Shown one piece after another: positions 25,117 to 36,877 of a stretch of 64,000 nucleotides of DNA. Under the pieces are notes generated by a model, which saw only the letters and a program-made list of their open reading frames with translations, was not told where the DNA came from and did not search any database. The stretch covers positions 14,571,501-14,635,500 of the forward strand of contig CM040096.1 in NCBI GenBank assembly GCA_022496805.1, in the 5' to 3' direction. The position numbers were made by a program, and so were the translations under genes. The stretch's first letter is position 1, and each line of letters opens with the position of its first letter. The DNA is from Pohlia nutans. Its lineage: Eukaryota > Streptophyta > Bryopsida > Bryales > Mniaceae.

Positions 25117-25797
25117 GGTTTAGGTAAAAGTTAAATTCAATGACTCAAGATTGAGAAACTTGCAATAATTCTTAAAAGTGTGTTTTATACAACTTTCTAT
25201 GCCTAATTTTTATCAAACCAATGGATGCAATTATGTGTAAATGTTGATTTCTATTCTAGCTAAAATAAACTTCACATAAAGGAAAACCCCTTTTGTAATT
25301 TATGTTTATCGGTCAAATAGACATGACATTCTTAATCCTTAAAAGTCCTTTCCTAATTTAGAAAGAAAGGAGTATTTTTGAGTTTTAACCTCAAAATATA
25401 GAAGTAATTTACATTCTAAAAATGTTAGTACATACTATTCTTGTCATGAATAATGCTTGAAAAAGGAAAATCATAAAATCATTTCTCCATTATTAACAAT
25501 TCATGGTCAAAATGGTTTGAAAACTGAAAAACCAAGCCCATGGGGCTTAGTTGATTCTTCAAAGGTTTATCGTGGTAACCAATGTTATGCCATGCATGTT
25601 CATTAAGCTTCGCGTTTCTTTCATAATTTAGTTTATTTACTATTTCCAATTGCTAGTTAAGCAAATGAATCTCAAATACATTTCCTATCATACAACCATG
25701 TATCAAGTATGTTTATGGGCAAATCTTATCACATGCAATTCTTGTGTTTATGTTTGTTGTTCTTCCACCACTTTGTATATCTTGATAACTTCAATGT

Positions 25798-26336
25798 TTA
25801 ACCCTTTGACGCGCCAGCGGACGCTGGATGATTTCTGACGCATCCCTTCACCACATACTGTGATGTTTTTTCATCCATCCAAAATTCTCTTGATTCTTGT
25901 GCTAGTTGACTACCATTTGTACGGTATGAATCTTCAAAATAAGATAATGTGAATTTTTGAAAAATAACAAAAGTGGTTTATGTCAAGTTTCATTCTTAGT
26001 TCAAAAAGTGAGACCTTAAACATGATTTTCCATAATAAGTAGAATCAAATAATGGAAACTATACCATCTTGTAGTGCATGTTATTCCAATTTCCTTAAAA
26101 CATTGTTTGATTTTTTTGTGTTAATTTTCGATTTTAAATTGAATTTCAAGAGAAAACCTTGCAAAATTAAATAAAAAATACCAATAAAAAATATGATGAA
26201 TCCAACCGTACAGATGTTATCTTCACATTGACATTTACAACTTTGTTTTGTACATCAACTCCATTTTTTATTTTTCATCAAACATTTTATAACGAATCTT
26301 TGAAAATAGTGTTGAATCGGGACGTTAAAGGATTAA
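25798..26336 (+). mobile_element. TTAA element, family B (copy B2)
   Basis: TTAA at 25798-25801 and 26333-26336. The left end is TTAACCCTTTGACGCGCCAG and the right end GACGTTAAAGGATTAA. Near full-length match to B3, including TCAAAAAGTGAGACC.TAAACATG and the GATGTTATCTTCACATTGAC stretch. Confidence 0.85.
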
Positions 26337-26676
26337 TCACTACAAACATCTACTCTCACAACCATTCCTCTTTATCTTTTAATCCTTTGTGGACTTATAA
26401 AACACTACTTTGTTATAACCACTACAAAGACGTTGTCTATTTTACAATCATGCCATGAGAATAAATAGAATACATACATTATAATTGCTTTAAGCCATAT
26501 AGTTGGTTAAGTTAGTCTACAAGGTGATTAGTGTTTAGAAATACTAAAAAAAATTTGATTTAATCCTTAAAGTTTTACAAATTTTCATAACCTATGTTGT
26601 TGAGACATCCCTGATGGTTGAATAGACCACAATTAATGTTACATGGGTAAAGATTTACCAATCAGTAATGTCCTTA

Positions 26677-27012
26677 GAGCATCCGCATCCTTCTCCTTTG
26701 ACCACTATAATCACATTCAAGATTTGGTGTCACAAGCTATCGTCTCTACACCCTTGAACCACTATGTGTCCCTTTATATAGTCCGTGAACCAAGCACAAT
26801 CACTATACATGGGTAATCATTATTGTTCATCAATTTAGGATACTGAGCCCTTCCTTAAAAATCAGCTATAGAGGGATGTATTCAAATATCACTATATCAT
26901 GCTCATATTTTGTGACTCTCACACCTGCTCTAAAAAAACAACATTAAATACAAGCATATTTCATCCAGTTCTCAGAGTCAAAGGCTCATTCAGTGATAGG
27001 GCGTGGATGCTC
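26677..27012 (+). mobile_element. Tourist-like (PIF/Harbinger) MITE, copy M2, with TTA target duplication
   Basis: The termini are GAGCATCCGCATCC and GGCGTGGATGCTC. The 3-bp direct repeat TTA (26674-26676 and 27013-27015) flanks it, the standard for PIF/Harbinger elements. Confidence 0.85.
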
Positions 27013-27087
27013 TTACTAGTTTATGCTTATTTCTCAATGTTACATTAGATTGCCTAGTTGGCTATTTCGGACACCCTCGACCGACAC

Positions 27088-30000
27088 CTAAGGTGCATCA
27101 ACGAGGCTCGTGCCAACACCTTGTGGGGCATTAGGATCAAAGATGCTATTCAGAATTGCTGCAAGCCTTACACCTCCTTGTGCCAACCTTCTTTCCACTA
27201 TTGGCAACCTTGAGAAGTAGTACGCATCTACAACAAAAACCACAACAGGGTCAATACTTTTTTCATGTGGTTGTGGATGCCAACCCTCTTTAATTGCACC
27301 GCCTTTGGGGGACAAATGGTCTCCTGTCACAAACACTAGTAGCAGACATGTCGTATTTCATTCTCCCTTTGGGTACAGTGAACAATGGTTGAATATTATG
27401 CTTATATTTCTGTCATCTTGTGACCAAAACCACTCACCAGCTCTGACACAGTCCAAGTGCCTACCGCGGTTTCATTCCTTTTTCAATTATAGTAAGTGAA
27501 AAACGTCACATTTCCTACTAGTGAAACTTGACATATGAAAATTGTCTAGACAAATTTTCTAAACTTGTTCTTATAACACTCTCCAATCTCACATTCCAAT
27601 GTATTTGCTATTGTGCACGCATGCAATTGAGCACTTTTCACATATTGTCAAGTTCTAAACTCATGTACGTTGGGTACCAAAGGTGTGATATAAAAGAGTA
27701 TTGAGAGTGCAATTAAAGAGGGTTGATTGTGTTTTGTAAGGCTCACCTCCAAGTGCAGTTCCGGGAGTAACGCCCTTGTATGCCCACCTGCAAGCCAAGT
27801 TGACTCCCTCTGTTGCGTATCTGCACATGTTGGCAATTTCTTACATAACATTCTTGAGGAGTTGCTTCAACATTAGGAGGTGTCACGGCGTTTTCTTCCC
27901 CGATTCTCAATCTTCAGAGAATGGGTACGTGGCACTTTCTCCTTGAATTGTGGACTCATTCTTTGAAGATTGAGAAGCTTCAAAACTTTCCTCCAAAAGT
28001 AAATTTTCCTAGTTTGCTACTGTTTTCATTCTTTACACACATTCAATGGATGCCACGGCCTGGTTCGTGGAGAATAGTCACGATTGACTCTTGAATTCTC
28101 TCTTGAGGTTCTCAACCTTAAAAAAAAATAAAAAAAATCAATCTTTTGAAAGCGCCGTGACACCCCTATTTCAAGGTACCAAAAACTACAGATGCTAATC
28201 TGACTCACTGCGTGCCACGCATGATTAACTTTTCCTTTACTTTTTCTGTTTCTGTTTTTTTCTTTCTTTTTTCCCATTTATAATAGAATAAGATGAGTTC
28301 TCACAACTGCTAGCTAGAGAGTGTTCTGTACCCATCCTTTCATGCTGTAGAAGTATATTGACTATGACCATGCAAAATTTATGGGTCACTTGTGATGGCG
28401 GTTGAGAACATGTCACCCTTAGGTTTTTTTCTTTTAATAAACATTTTAAGCAGAACATCACTGATGACTTTGTTCATTTTAACATTACAAAAAATTTCAG
28501 GCCTCCAAGAGGCTGCTAACTCAGCCAAATTGCCATGCAAAAATAACAATATAATAACATTTAAAAATCACAAAAGAATATTTTAAAAATCTAGTCTCAT
28601 GTGGTCGAAATGGTGTCACGTCAGATTTTATTTTTGTAATTAAATTATATTATTGTATTATTATTTGTGCATGGCAATTTGGCTGAGTTAGCAGCCTTTT
28701 GGAGGCCTGAATATTTTGTAATGTGTATTCATCTTTGAGATCTTTGGCGAGTGAACTTACGTGTCAGGACATGCAAGTTTGCGATTGTGGCAGAGACCCC
28801 AAGCATCAACCTCACTTGCCCAATTGTCCTGCATTTTGCAACCACGGAAAGTGGAGCCACCTGTTACTTGATCCTCCCGCCCATAATATGGAAGTGATCC
28901 CTTAGTAGTATACACGCAATTCCTGAGTAGGAATGTCAAATGAAAGGACTTTGAGCGTTCTTACTGTGATGTTGTTGAGAATGCTATCAGCCATGGCTGT
29001 TGGATCTGAGTTGTAGTTCTCTTTCAATGCTTTTGTAACAAACTCTGTATCCCACACCTGATGCACAACACCGTCCATTGTCTAGCTTGACTGTAAAAAT
29101 AATAATAAAATAATAATAAAATAATAAAATAATAATAATAATAATATAATAAAACCCTATCTACTGTAGCTTCCTAGCAGCTTGGTCAAAGAATAAATAA
29201 TTAAAAGGGTGCCTAAATTTATGGGAAATTATTGACCTAGTTTACCCAAAAAATATTAAATGTTAAAAGGCTAGCGATTTTGATATTATTTTTTATATGT
29301 TATTGCCCAATTTTGATATATTATTTTTCCCGTTGCCTGACTGTTTCTTGCACTTTAATTAATTATCAAGCAATTAACTATTCAAGCTGCTAGGAAGCTA
29401 CGGTATTGCATTTGAAGTCATTTGGTATGGAAAACTCTGTTTTTTTTTTCCTGTATTCACTACAACACACTCTTTACAAAATTTTGGTTCCAGTTTTGCA
29501 CGATGACAGATGTATTACTCCCTTTGTTTGGAAATAATTGTCTTAGTTTTTGGCGTGTTTTAACTTATTGCATTTTTTTGCCCAAAAAAGTCGTCTCACT
29601 ACTTGAAAAATGGTCTATCATTAATAGTAGAATGAATTTTTTGTGTCACTTTCATTGTCTGCCCCATTTGATGTGGACAGGGCTCTTATTTGAAGTATAA
29701 AACATAAGACAAATATTGCAAAAATAAAAATAAAAACAAAAAGAACTAGGACAATTATTTCCGGACAGAGGAAGTACATGACAAAAATCACCTTGCTACC
29801 ACAAACTCTAAATTTTGAGAAGTCACCAACTCTAATATTTGAGAAGGGTATGACTTTTAGACACATCAATAGTCAACAGGGAGCAAATTTGCAAAGTTTT
29901 CTTCTAATGCAAGTGCTCTTGTTCTTTGCATGAGCATGGGAATTTGTCACCTAGACCTACTGAGGTTTTTGTGTTTAACCCTTAAAGGGCTGATGGGGAT

Positions 30001-33000
30001 AGTAGATACGTTGGCGTATATTTGACATTTGTTGTAAATAGAAAGTTCCAAATTGAGACCCCAATAGCTCATTAAAATCATGTCAACCTGAATTTTAACT
30101 TCACTTTGAATCTTAAACCCATAGAAGGTGTGGAACCATGTCAAATAAAATTGAATATTGTTGTATAATACTGGTCGGAAAGGGCTCTCTTGGCCTTTAA
30201 GGGTTAATTTTTGCATGGAGTACGTCAAAGTTTATTGAATGAATGGCATCCAGGTAATGAGAAAATGAAGCCTTTCTTTTCTTGTGTTAGAATTGACTGA
30301 GATAGTTGGGGAAGGAACGTACATGGTGCAGGTCACTTTTTCTTTTGTACCACTGTACACTTACGTTGTTGCCCCCTGCATCTGATGTGAACCCAATATG
30401 CAATGGCTGCCAATCACAAAATCGTCAACATCCTTAATTAGTCTTCTTGCCTGCACTGGTTGAGTTCAAAACTTACTAAATGAACTAGAATCCCAATTTA
30501 AATTTTTTGGTGTTAAGAGTACTCTTTCCACAACTACGGTGGTTACCCCATTACCAACTGGCGCCTTAAACCAACAGTTAGGGGCATTTTCCACAATCAA
30601 TGTTGCAATGATGTTGGTTTTAGCATGAGTTACATGTGAAAATGGGTTCTCTCTTGTTGGTTTTAGTATATGTAAGTGTGGTTATGGATTCGTTGTTGTT
30701 GGTTTAAGCATCTTTAGTGTGTGCAATACAAATCTTCTTTAGACAGAAACAGCTCTACCTATGTGACGTGAATGGGATGTGTCATGCTTCAACTTTAAAA
30801 ATTTATAACTAATTCACTCTTCATCCAAAAATCATGTTTCAACTTGTATTGAAGTCTATTTCTTCTTGCCTAACTCTAAAAATTAATAATAATAAATAAT
30901 ATCAATGTCTCATATCCGTATTTCTTATTCAGTTGGGAATGGGGTAACCACCTTACCCTTGAAGCAAGTAAAGAAACAAGCCTTGCCAGTATTTACCTAC
31001 AATTATCTCCCCTTTTCATAGTCAATGGTTGTTACTTTATGCTACTTTGTTAATCCAAGACAGGAGGAAATATATGATCATGCTTGTGATTTTGTGTTTG
31101 ATGATAACTCAAGTACCTGGTGGATGTCACCCACAAAATGGGCAAGGAATAGAAGTGCCTCAGTTGTGTTTTCTGCCATCCCAAACACGAAGAAAGTGAT
31201 TTCATAGTACATATGCACATGTTCAAAAATCTGAAGATTTTATGAAAATATACTCTCAACCCACTAGAAGAAATGTGGGATTCTACAATTACAAGTATAT
31301 GACTCAAATAGTGCAAAAACTAGTTTGTAATGACTGTCATTAGTCATTATGGACTAGTTTGAGTCGTATACTTGTAGTCATAGAATCCCACATTTCTTCT
31401 AGTGACCTTCTCTAATTGCACATTCCCAACGTATCCCAAAATTCTATCATGTTGTGTACACAATTGGTTGGACAACTTTTACATGTCAAATTTTGAAGGT
31501 TGACAGGAGTCTATTTGTCCTCAAGGAAGTGCAATTAGAGAGGGTTGAGTGTATGTTACAGGCATGCTTTTCTATGTTTGGAAACTCAAGCTTGCTTTAG
31601 ACTACTATGAAGCCCAATAAAAATCTCGGGTCCGGAATGATGATCGTAAGCTCGGGAATGGCTTTAACATCAAAATGGAGACTTGGCTCAACCCCCAAGG
31701 AAAAAAAAATCCCTCACTTCTTTTGGTATAGTATTTTTTCCTCCCTTTAACCCCTAACCGCTCAACCATGCATATTTTGCATGATGAATGGATTTGAAAT
31801 CGTTTTCTCATCCATCATGCATTTTTTGCAGTGTGGATTTTTTACTGAAACTTTTATGGGAAGTTAGCTTCGTGCATGTGTGATCCGATTAGAAAGGGGA
31901 TGATTTGTGAAATTCTTATGCCTCATTTCATGATGTAATGTTCCACCCAAAATTTCGAAGATTTTAGTCTAAAAGTGCTCTTGAAAAAGACAACTACTAA
32001 AATTAAGCATCCAAAAAATCTCCAAAAATCACTACACTTAGAGTATTACATTTCAACCCATCCCAAAAAAATTCATTATTAGAGTGTCAATATCTTATTC
32101 GTAATCATATTACAAAAGAGTTTTAAATTTTAAGTTTGAAATTTTATACACAAATTATGGTGATAGCAATTGCAAATCTAACCGTATGGATAGAATCTTA
32201 GATTCTTAATGTACAACTTTTATTCATACATCAAGTTGAAAATATCCCTCTTAGTTGCATTTTATAATGCATCTTTGGAAAACTGCCAAATCTGAAGACG
32301 GTGAGAACGTTTAGGGGTTAAGGTCTCATACAAGATTTCAAATCTCGTGGGCTTGGAACCTTGTTTAAAGGGTCAAGGTTTGCTCTAAAGCAATAGAAAT
32401 GCTCTTAACTTCCTCTTGGGCCATATTCTAACATAATAGTTGGTTCGGCATAAATTAATTCAAAGGAAAACATTTTGAAAAATATTCAAAACCATATGGT
32501 GAAAAATATATAGTGAAGAATATGCATAGTGTTAAAATGAAAAAAAAAAAATCATAGTGCAAAGAAAATGTCAATGCCTCCACAAGCGGAAGATACATAC
32601 GATTTTTGGCCACGCGATTTTTGCTATAGTCTGATAACTGTTGTGTAAACTTGTTGATAGCCCCTGAAACACAGATGTCCTTCCTCCCCAAAGAGTCATG
32701 GCAATCCCCTGCATGCATTCGTACAAAACAAGAAAAATATGATTAAAAATGGAATCCTATAGCTTGTTGAATGATGCATTACTCCCGGGGTGCACTCTAC
32801 ATTATGTTTGAGAATCACGTGCGTGCATGACCCCTTCTAAAAATCCCATGTACACAAGGGGTTATATGTCTAAAAACCTTTGTATATAAATTTATTCCGT
32901 CCCAAGTATATGTTTATTGTAAGTATACGTCAATATTTACAGCTCTAAATATGTTTATTGTATGTATAAGTAATACGGCAATGTTTGAATTAATACCCCT

Positions 33001-35744
33001 TTTCTGCACTCATGTATACTTGTACAAGTTTAGTACAATGCATCCCCGGGATTGATTATTCCATTATAATTTGTGAGAATTATCGAGAATGACCTGATAT
33101 GGGTACTACTTTTACACGTCTCACATAGTGTGACTTATGTCTAACTCATTTTATGTGTGCTGAAAATTTAGACTTTAACAACATGTACATAGTTGCAGCC
33201 ATGGTGTCTATAACCTTTAAACGTCAGAGCGTCCAAAAAGTGGACGACTAATAGATTCAAACCCTTCTCACGTTCTCATCAATGCTTGGATAGAAAGTCA
33301 TCTAATTTTTTGGAGATTCTTCACCAAGTTGTTGTCCTATCTAACGGTTGGATTTAGTCATACTTGATTACATATTTTTCTAAAATTACAAGTGTAGAAG
33401 TATGTCAAGTCGTTGACCAAGCCAAAATTGCATTGACTGTAGTTCAAAAGTGGCCTTGCAAAAATGAGGTCATAGATTTAAGAAACCCAAAAATTTCAAA
33501 AAATCGCCACGTTTAAGAGTATCTCATTTCAAATTCATTCCAACAAATCTTACTTTAAAAATATTAAAATTTTGTTTGTAATTGAATTTAGAAGGAATTT
33601 TTAATTTTAATTTTCAAATTTTATAATTAAATATTGGTAATAGTATTAGTGAATCGAACCATACGGATGGAATCTAAAATTCAAAATCTAGAACTTTCAT
33701 TTGTATATCAATTCCAAAATATTCTTCTAAATAGTAGTTTATGATGATTTTTCTCAAATTGTTGATTCCAGGGACACCCTAGTACGTTTAGGGGATAACA
33801 CCCTCTAATTTTTGTAATTTTCCAATGTTTTTTTCTTACCAAAAAGATATTTCTCAAAAATCGCACTATTTTTGGGGAGGTGCCCATATCATGCAGTCAT
33901 CCAATTATACATAAAACAAATTGATCTGTGCACAGGACGGTTTACTGGAGTCCTACGATTGTATTCATAGTTGCACTCGTGGTTTGGCGTATCAACCCAG
34001 TGAAGTGGCCGTGTCCATCTATACTTGGACATCCATTTCACCTCGTCTGCCCAGTTGCACAAGCTGGCCAGATTGCCATTGACTGATTTTGGAAGCAGAC
34101 GGCTGATTGCGATTTCCGCCGGCTCAAACAACAGAGGCTGCACCACCAAGTAAAATCAGGATATTTTTCTTTACTATCTGTACGCATGAATTGCGAGGGT
34201 GTTTATTTGACAGCAAAATTTTACAAGAATTAGATTTTCCCTCATAATTCCTGTCTGGAAATAATTGTCTTGGTTTTTGGCATTTTGCAATATTTGTCCT
34301 CTTTTTATACTTCAAACGTGAGCCTTGATCACTTCAAACGAGGCGGACAATGAGAGTGACATAAAAAATACATACTACTATTAAAAATAGGCAATTTTTT
34401 GAGTACTAAGACGACTTTTTTTACAAAAAAAGGGAAAGGTTAAAATCATGCCAAATACTAGGACAGTTATTTCCGGACAGAGGGAGTATCACATAAGAGA
34501 CCTCAATAGACTCACTAACAAAGAATTTCTTTTTTTTTTACCCATATCATCAAACACTTTTAGTGGTATTTTTTCAAAGAGGGAATCTGAAAAGAAAGAA
34601 AGGATAATTTTCACCATAAGACCGACTTGAATAAAGAATCTACGTAACATTCGAGGTAACATTCTTGAGCGTGACATTCTTGAGTAATTGTGAGAACTTG
34701 TCCTTTTTCAACCAAAAGAAACAACTATAAAGGACTTCTGACATTTACTATAGAAAAGTATGCATGCATGCATTTCTTCTTTTTCCAAACGTGTTGACGT
34801 TGACATTCTTTTTACAATGATATTTAACCCCCTAGAGGACCAAGGATTCATGATTTTAAAATGACAAATTCAATCGGTCATATTGTGAAAAATATAATTC
34901 ATATAGGACCAAATTTTATATCACCAGAATCAATGAAGAACATTGCATGTATTGATCAAGAAACGAATAAATTCAAACAAAATGAAATCCACACCGGACT
35001 TATTCCAAAACTCCTATTAAAAAAAACAAGAGGCCCAATTTCAACTTCTTGGTCCTTTAGGAGTTACGGCAATTGCTGACAAATGTCATGATTTGGGGGT
35101 AAGGTAGTTATACTTTTAGAATAATAATGATATTGAGCACATATTGATGTAATATTCTTTAGCAGTCCCACTGTTCACCCTTGGGAATCAACATCGCATG
35201 CCAAAATCGTTGCAAGAATCATAATCTTTTCAAGAATCAAAGCCATCTTTAACTAAAGATGGATTGACAGCTGGGTGATGGCCTGATATGGGTACCCCTC
35301 CAAAAATAGTGTGATTTTTGAGAAACATCTTTTTGGTAAGAAAAAAACATTGGAAATTTACAAAAATTAGAGGGTGTTATAGGCTGCAACTATATACATG
35401 GTGTTGAAGACAAAATTTCTAGCACACATAAAATGAATTAAACATAAGTCACACTATGTGAGACGCGTAAAAGTGATACTCGTATCAGGCCATTCCCCAA
35501 CTGTCGCTGTTTAATAGTTTCAACATGTTCCACATCATCAATTCCATGTTCAGATGTTGATTCTCTACACAAGCAAAAGGGTGTGCTGCAGTACTAGCTA
35601 AAGAATGTTATGGATGCATGGATTCACCTCAGCAATTAAGCAGGTGATGTGGTGGCCATCGGCTCCCCAAGCCACGGCTGGTTTGACATGAAACTGGAGA
35701 AGCAGCAACAAAACTCCCATTGCTGCAGCAGCCGCCGCCGCCAT
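27088..35744 (-). CDS. S1/P1-type zinc nuclease (ENDO/BFN family), secreted, nine exons
   Basis: Exons in coding order: 35628-35744, 33957-34137, 32601-32708, 31117-31172, 30323-30406, 28965-29057, 28761-28828, 27747-27820, 27088-27227. All introns are GT-AG and phases agree; the product is 306 aa, normal for the family. Residues 1-25 are a signal peptide (poly-Ala, then GVLLLLL). The mature protein starts at Trp26. The zinc ligands are Trp26, His31, Asp70, His85, His147, Asp151, His157, His181 and Asp185; mature positions 1, 6, 45 and 60 match P1 nuclease exactly. Such enzymes cut single-stranded DNA and RNA in secretory or vacuolar space, often during senescence and programmed cell death. 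The exon 5/6 joint lies in LHH|VWD. Every intron over about 500 bp holds at least one transposon derivative. The gene looks intact despite spreading over 8.7 kb. Confidence 0.95.
27334..27523. mobile_element. Miniature CACTA-like element in nuclease intron 8
   Basis: Ends CACTAGTAGCAG and (opposite strand) CACTAGTAGGAA; flanked by AAA on both sides (27331-27333 and 27524-27526). It is 190 bp and non-coding. The TIR is short but the TSD length fits CACTA. Confidence 0.65.
28482..28724. mobile_element. Foldback MITE with long TIRs in nuclease intron 7
   Basis: The arms of roughly 60 bp are nearly perfect inverted copies. Both read, outward to inward, CATTACAAAA, then CAGGCCTCCAA, GGCTGCTAACTCAGCC, AAATTGCCATGCA. 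The superfamily and TSD are not certain. Confidence 0.8.
29099..29153. repeat. (TAA)n-type microsatellite
   Basis: Interrupted TAA/TAAAA repeats lie in nuclease intron 5, directly upstream of exon 6. Confidence 0.85.
29161..29407. mobile_element. TA-flanked foldback MITE in nuclease intron 5
   Basis: The left end is CTGTAGCTTCCTAGCAGCTTG and the right end on the other strand is CCGTAGCTTCCTAGCAGCTTG; TA lies at both outer edges. The interior is AT-rich and non-coding. Confidence 0.75.
29516..29776. mobile_element. Stowaway-like MITE, copy S3, in nuclease intron 5
   Basis: Ends TACTCCCTTTGTTTGGAAAT and ATTTCCGGACAGAGGAAGTA, TA at both edges. Confidence 0.85.
29975..30207 (+). mobile_element. 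TTAA element, family C (copy C1), in nuclease intron 5
   Basis: TTAA at 29975-29978 and 30204-30207. The ends are TTAACCCTTAAAGGGCTG and TTGGCCTTTAAGGGTTAA. A highly similar inverted copy (C2) lies at 36054-36286, just upstream of the gene. Confidence 0.88.
30538..30952. mobile_element. Foldback element in nuclease intron 4
   Basis: The ends GGTGGTTACCCCATTACCAA and (reverse) GGTGGTTACCCCATTCCCAA are inverted repeats of about 23 bp over a 415-bp non-coding element. Confidence 0.75.
31262..31404. mobile_element. Miniature CACTA-like element (143 bp) in nuclease intron 3
   Basis: The left terminus CACTAGAAGAAATGTGGG continues with ATTCTA, and the right end is its perfect inverted copy. The 3-bp direct repeat ACC flanks it (31259-31261 and 31405-31407). 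The interior is also partly palindromic (ACTAGTTTG, ACAAGTATA), so almost the whole element is a hairpin. Confidence 0.85.
31747..32321 (+). mobile_element. TTAA element, family D (copy D1), in nuclease intron 3
   Basis: TTAA at 31747-31750 and 32318-32321. Ends TTAACCCCTAACCGCTCAACC and GAGAACGTTTAGGGGTTAA. The 575-bp body matches D2 almost throughout in the same orientation. Confidence 0.88.
33092..33896. mobile_element. Foldback MITE family F (copy F1), split by a nested element, in nuclease intron 2
   Basis: The outer parts (33092-33214 and 33794-33896) together match F2 at 35280-35492 in reverse. The shared terminal sequence is CCTGATATGGG and the arms contain TAGTGTGA. The middle is an insertion (family E). 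The right end lies only about 60 bp from the exon 2 donor. Confidence 0.78.
33210..33798 (+). mobile_element. Element E, piggyBac-like, nested in F1 with ATAA duplication
   Basis: The sequence at the left junction is CTATAACCTTTAAACGTCAG and at the right junction GTACGTTTAGGGGATAACACC. ATAA is present on both sides. In F2 the matching unoccupied site (opposite strand GCAGCCTATAACACCCTC) has ATAA once. So a ~580-bp element with CC(T/C)(T/C)TAAACGT ends created a 4-bp target duplication. Confidence 0.75.
34245..34488. mobile_element. Stowaway-like MITE, copy S4, in nuclease intron 1
   Basis: Ends TAATTCCTGTCTGGAAATAA and TTATTTCCGGACAGAGGGAGTA in 20-base cores; TA at both edges; contains the CTTCAAACGAGGCGGACAATG block. 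Confidence 0.83.
34824..35067 (+). mobile_element. TTAA element, family A (copy A4), in nuclease intron 1
   Basis: Left TTAA at 34824-34827; the right edge is TTAC (35064-35067), one base changed. The ends are TTAACCCCCTAGAGGACCAAG and CTTGGTCCTTTAGGAGTTAC. Confidence 0.82.
35280..35492. mobile_element. Foldback MITE family F (copy F2), in nuclease intron 1
   Basis: An uninterrupted 213-bp copy: left end GGCCTGATATGGGTACC, right end CGTATCAGGCC. It contains the empty site GTGTTATAGGCTGC that is occupied in F1. Confidence 0.78.
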
Positions 35745-36053
35745 CGTTCTATTGTTATTGTGTACAAACCAAACCCAAAAAAAAATACTACTGAAGGTGT
35801 GATGTAAACCAAGTGAAGAAAGACAGACTGGAGAGAGAAACATATTGTAACGTGCAGTCGACCTCCCTGTAGGTGTTACCTGCAACTTGGCAGTTGTGAT
35901 TTTCCATTCATGAAAACAGGTTGTCATGCCCTTCCCATGCATGTCATTCCAATCATGAATTCTTCAAAGGTACTATCAAAAACTGTTACACTTCTCTAGT
36001 AGAGTTATCCAAAAGGAGAAGTTGTGTTTCAATAAGATACCATGTGTTTTGCT

Positions 36054-36286
36054 TTAACCCTTAAAGGTCTAGGGAGCCCTTTCTGACCAATATTATACAA
36101 CATTATTTCATTGTATTTGGCATGGTTCCACACTTCCTATGGGTTTAAGATCAAAAGTGAAGTTAAAATTCACGTCGACATGATTTTAATGAGCCATTGG
36201 GGTCTCAATTTGGAAATTTCTATCTACAACAAATGTCAAATATACGCCAATGTATATACTATCCCCATCAGCCCTTTAAGGGTTAA
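36054..36286 (-). mobile_element. TTAA element, family C (copy C2)
   Basis: TTAA at 36054-36057 and 36283-36286; inverted relative to C1. It lies about 300 bp upstream of the nuclease start and shares its right TTAA with B3. Confidence 0.88.
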
Positions 36287-36674
36287 CTATGTGTCTGTAT
36301 AATGGACGATGAACAGATTGCAACCTTTCTCAACACTACATCCATGTACATTTTTTCATCCATCCAAATTTCTCTCGGTTCTTGTGCTAGTTGACTATCA
36401 TTTGTACATTACGAATCTTCAAAATAAGATATTGTGATTTTTTGAAAAAACAACACAATTGGTTTATGTCAAGCTTCATTCTTAGTTCACAAAGTGAGAC
36501 CTTAAACATGATTTTCCACAATAAGTAGAATCAAATAATGGAAACCATACCATCTCATAGTAAATTTTATTCCAATTTCATTACAATTTTTATTTCATTT
36601 TTTTGGGTTAATTTTGGATTTTTAATTGAATCTGAAGAGAAAACCTTGCAAAATTAATTAAGAGATAATAAAAA

Positions 36675-36725
<51 letters not shown>

Positions 36726-36863
36726 GAATTCAACCATACAGATGTGATCTTCACATTGACATTTACAAGTTAGCTTTGTACATCAACTCCATGTTTGTTT
36801 TTCATCAAACATTTTATGACAAATCTTTGAAAATAGTGTTGAATCCAGACGTTCAAGGATTAA
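36283..36863 (+). mobile_element. TTAA element, family B (copy B3), abutting C2
   Basis: It starts at the TTAA that ends C2 and finishes GACGTTCAAGGATTAA (TTAA 36860-36863). The left terminus has lost the CCCTTTG bases. It contains an (ATT)n expansion that is absent from the other B copies. Confidence 0.75.
36675..36725. repeat. (ATT)n microsatellite inside B3
   Basis: About 16 uninterrupted ATT triplets. Confidence 0.95.
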
Positions 36864-36877
36864 TATACTCTTATTTT

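Noticed and set aside
29057..29081. Alternative start of nuclease exon 6 at 29081
   Set aside because: It would be phase-compatible with a shorter exon 5 but removes the conserved segment before LHH-VWD. Extending exon 5 to 30323 and starting exon 6 at 29057 restores the family pattern.
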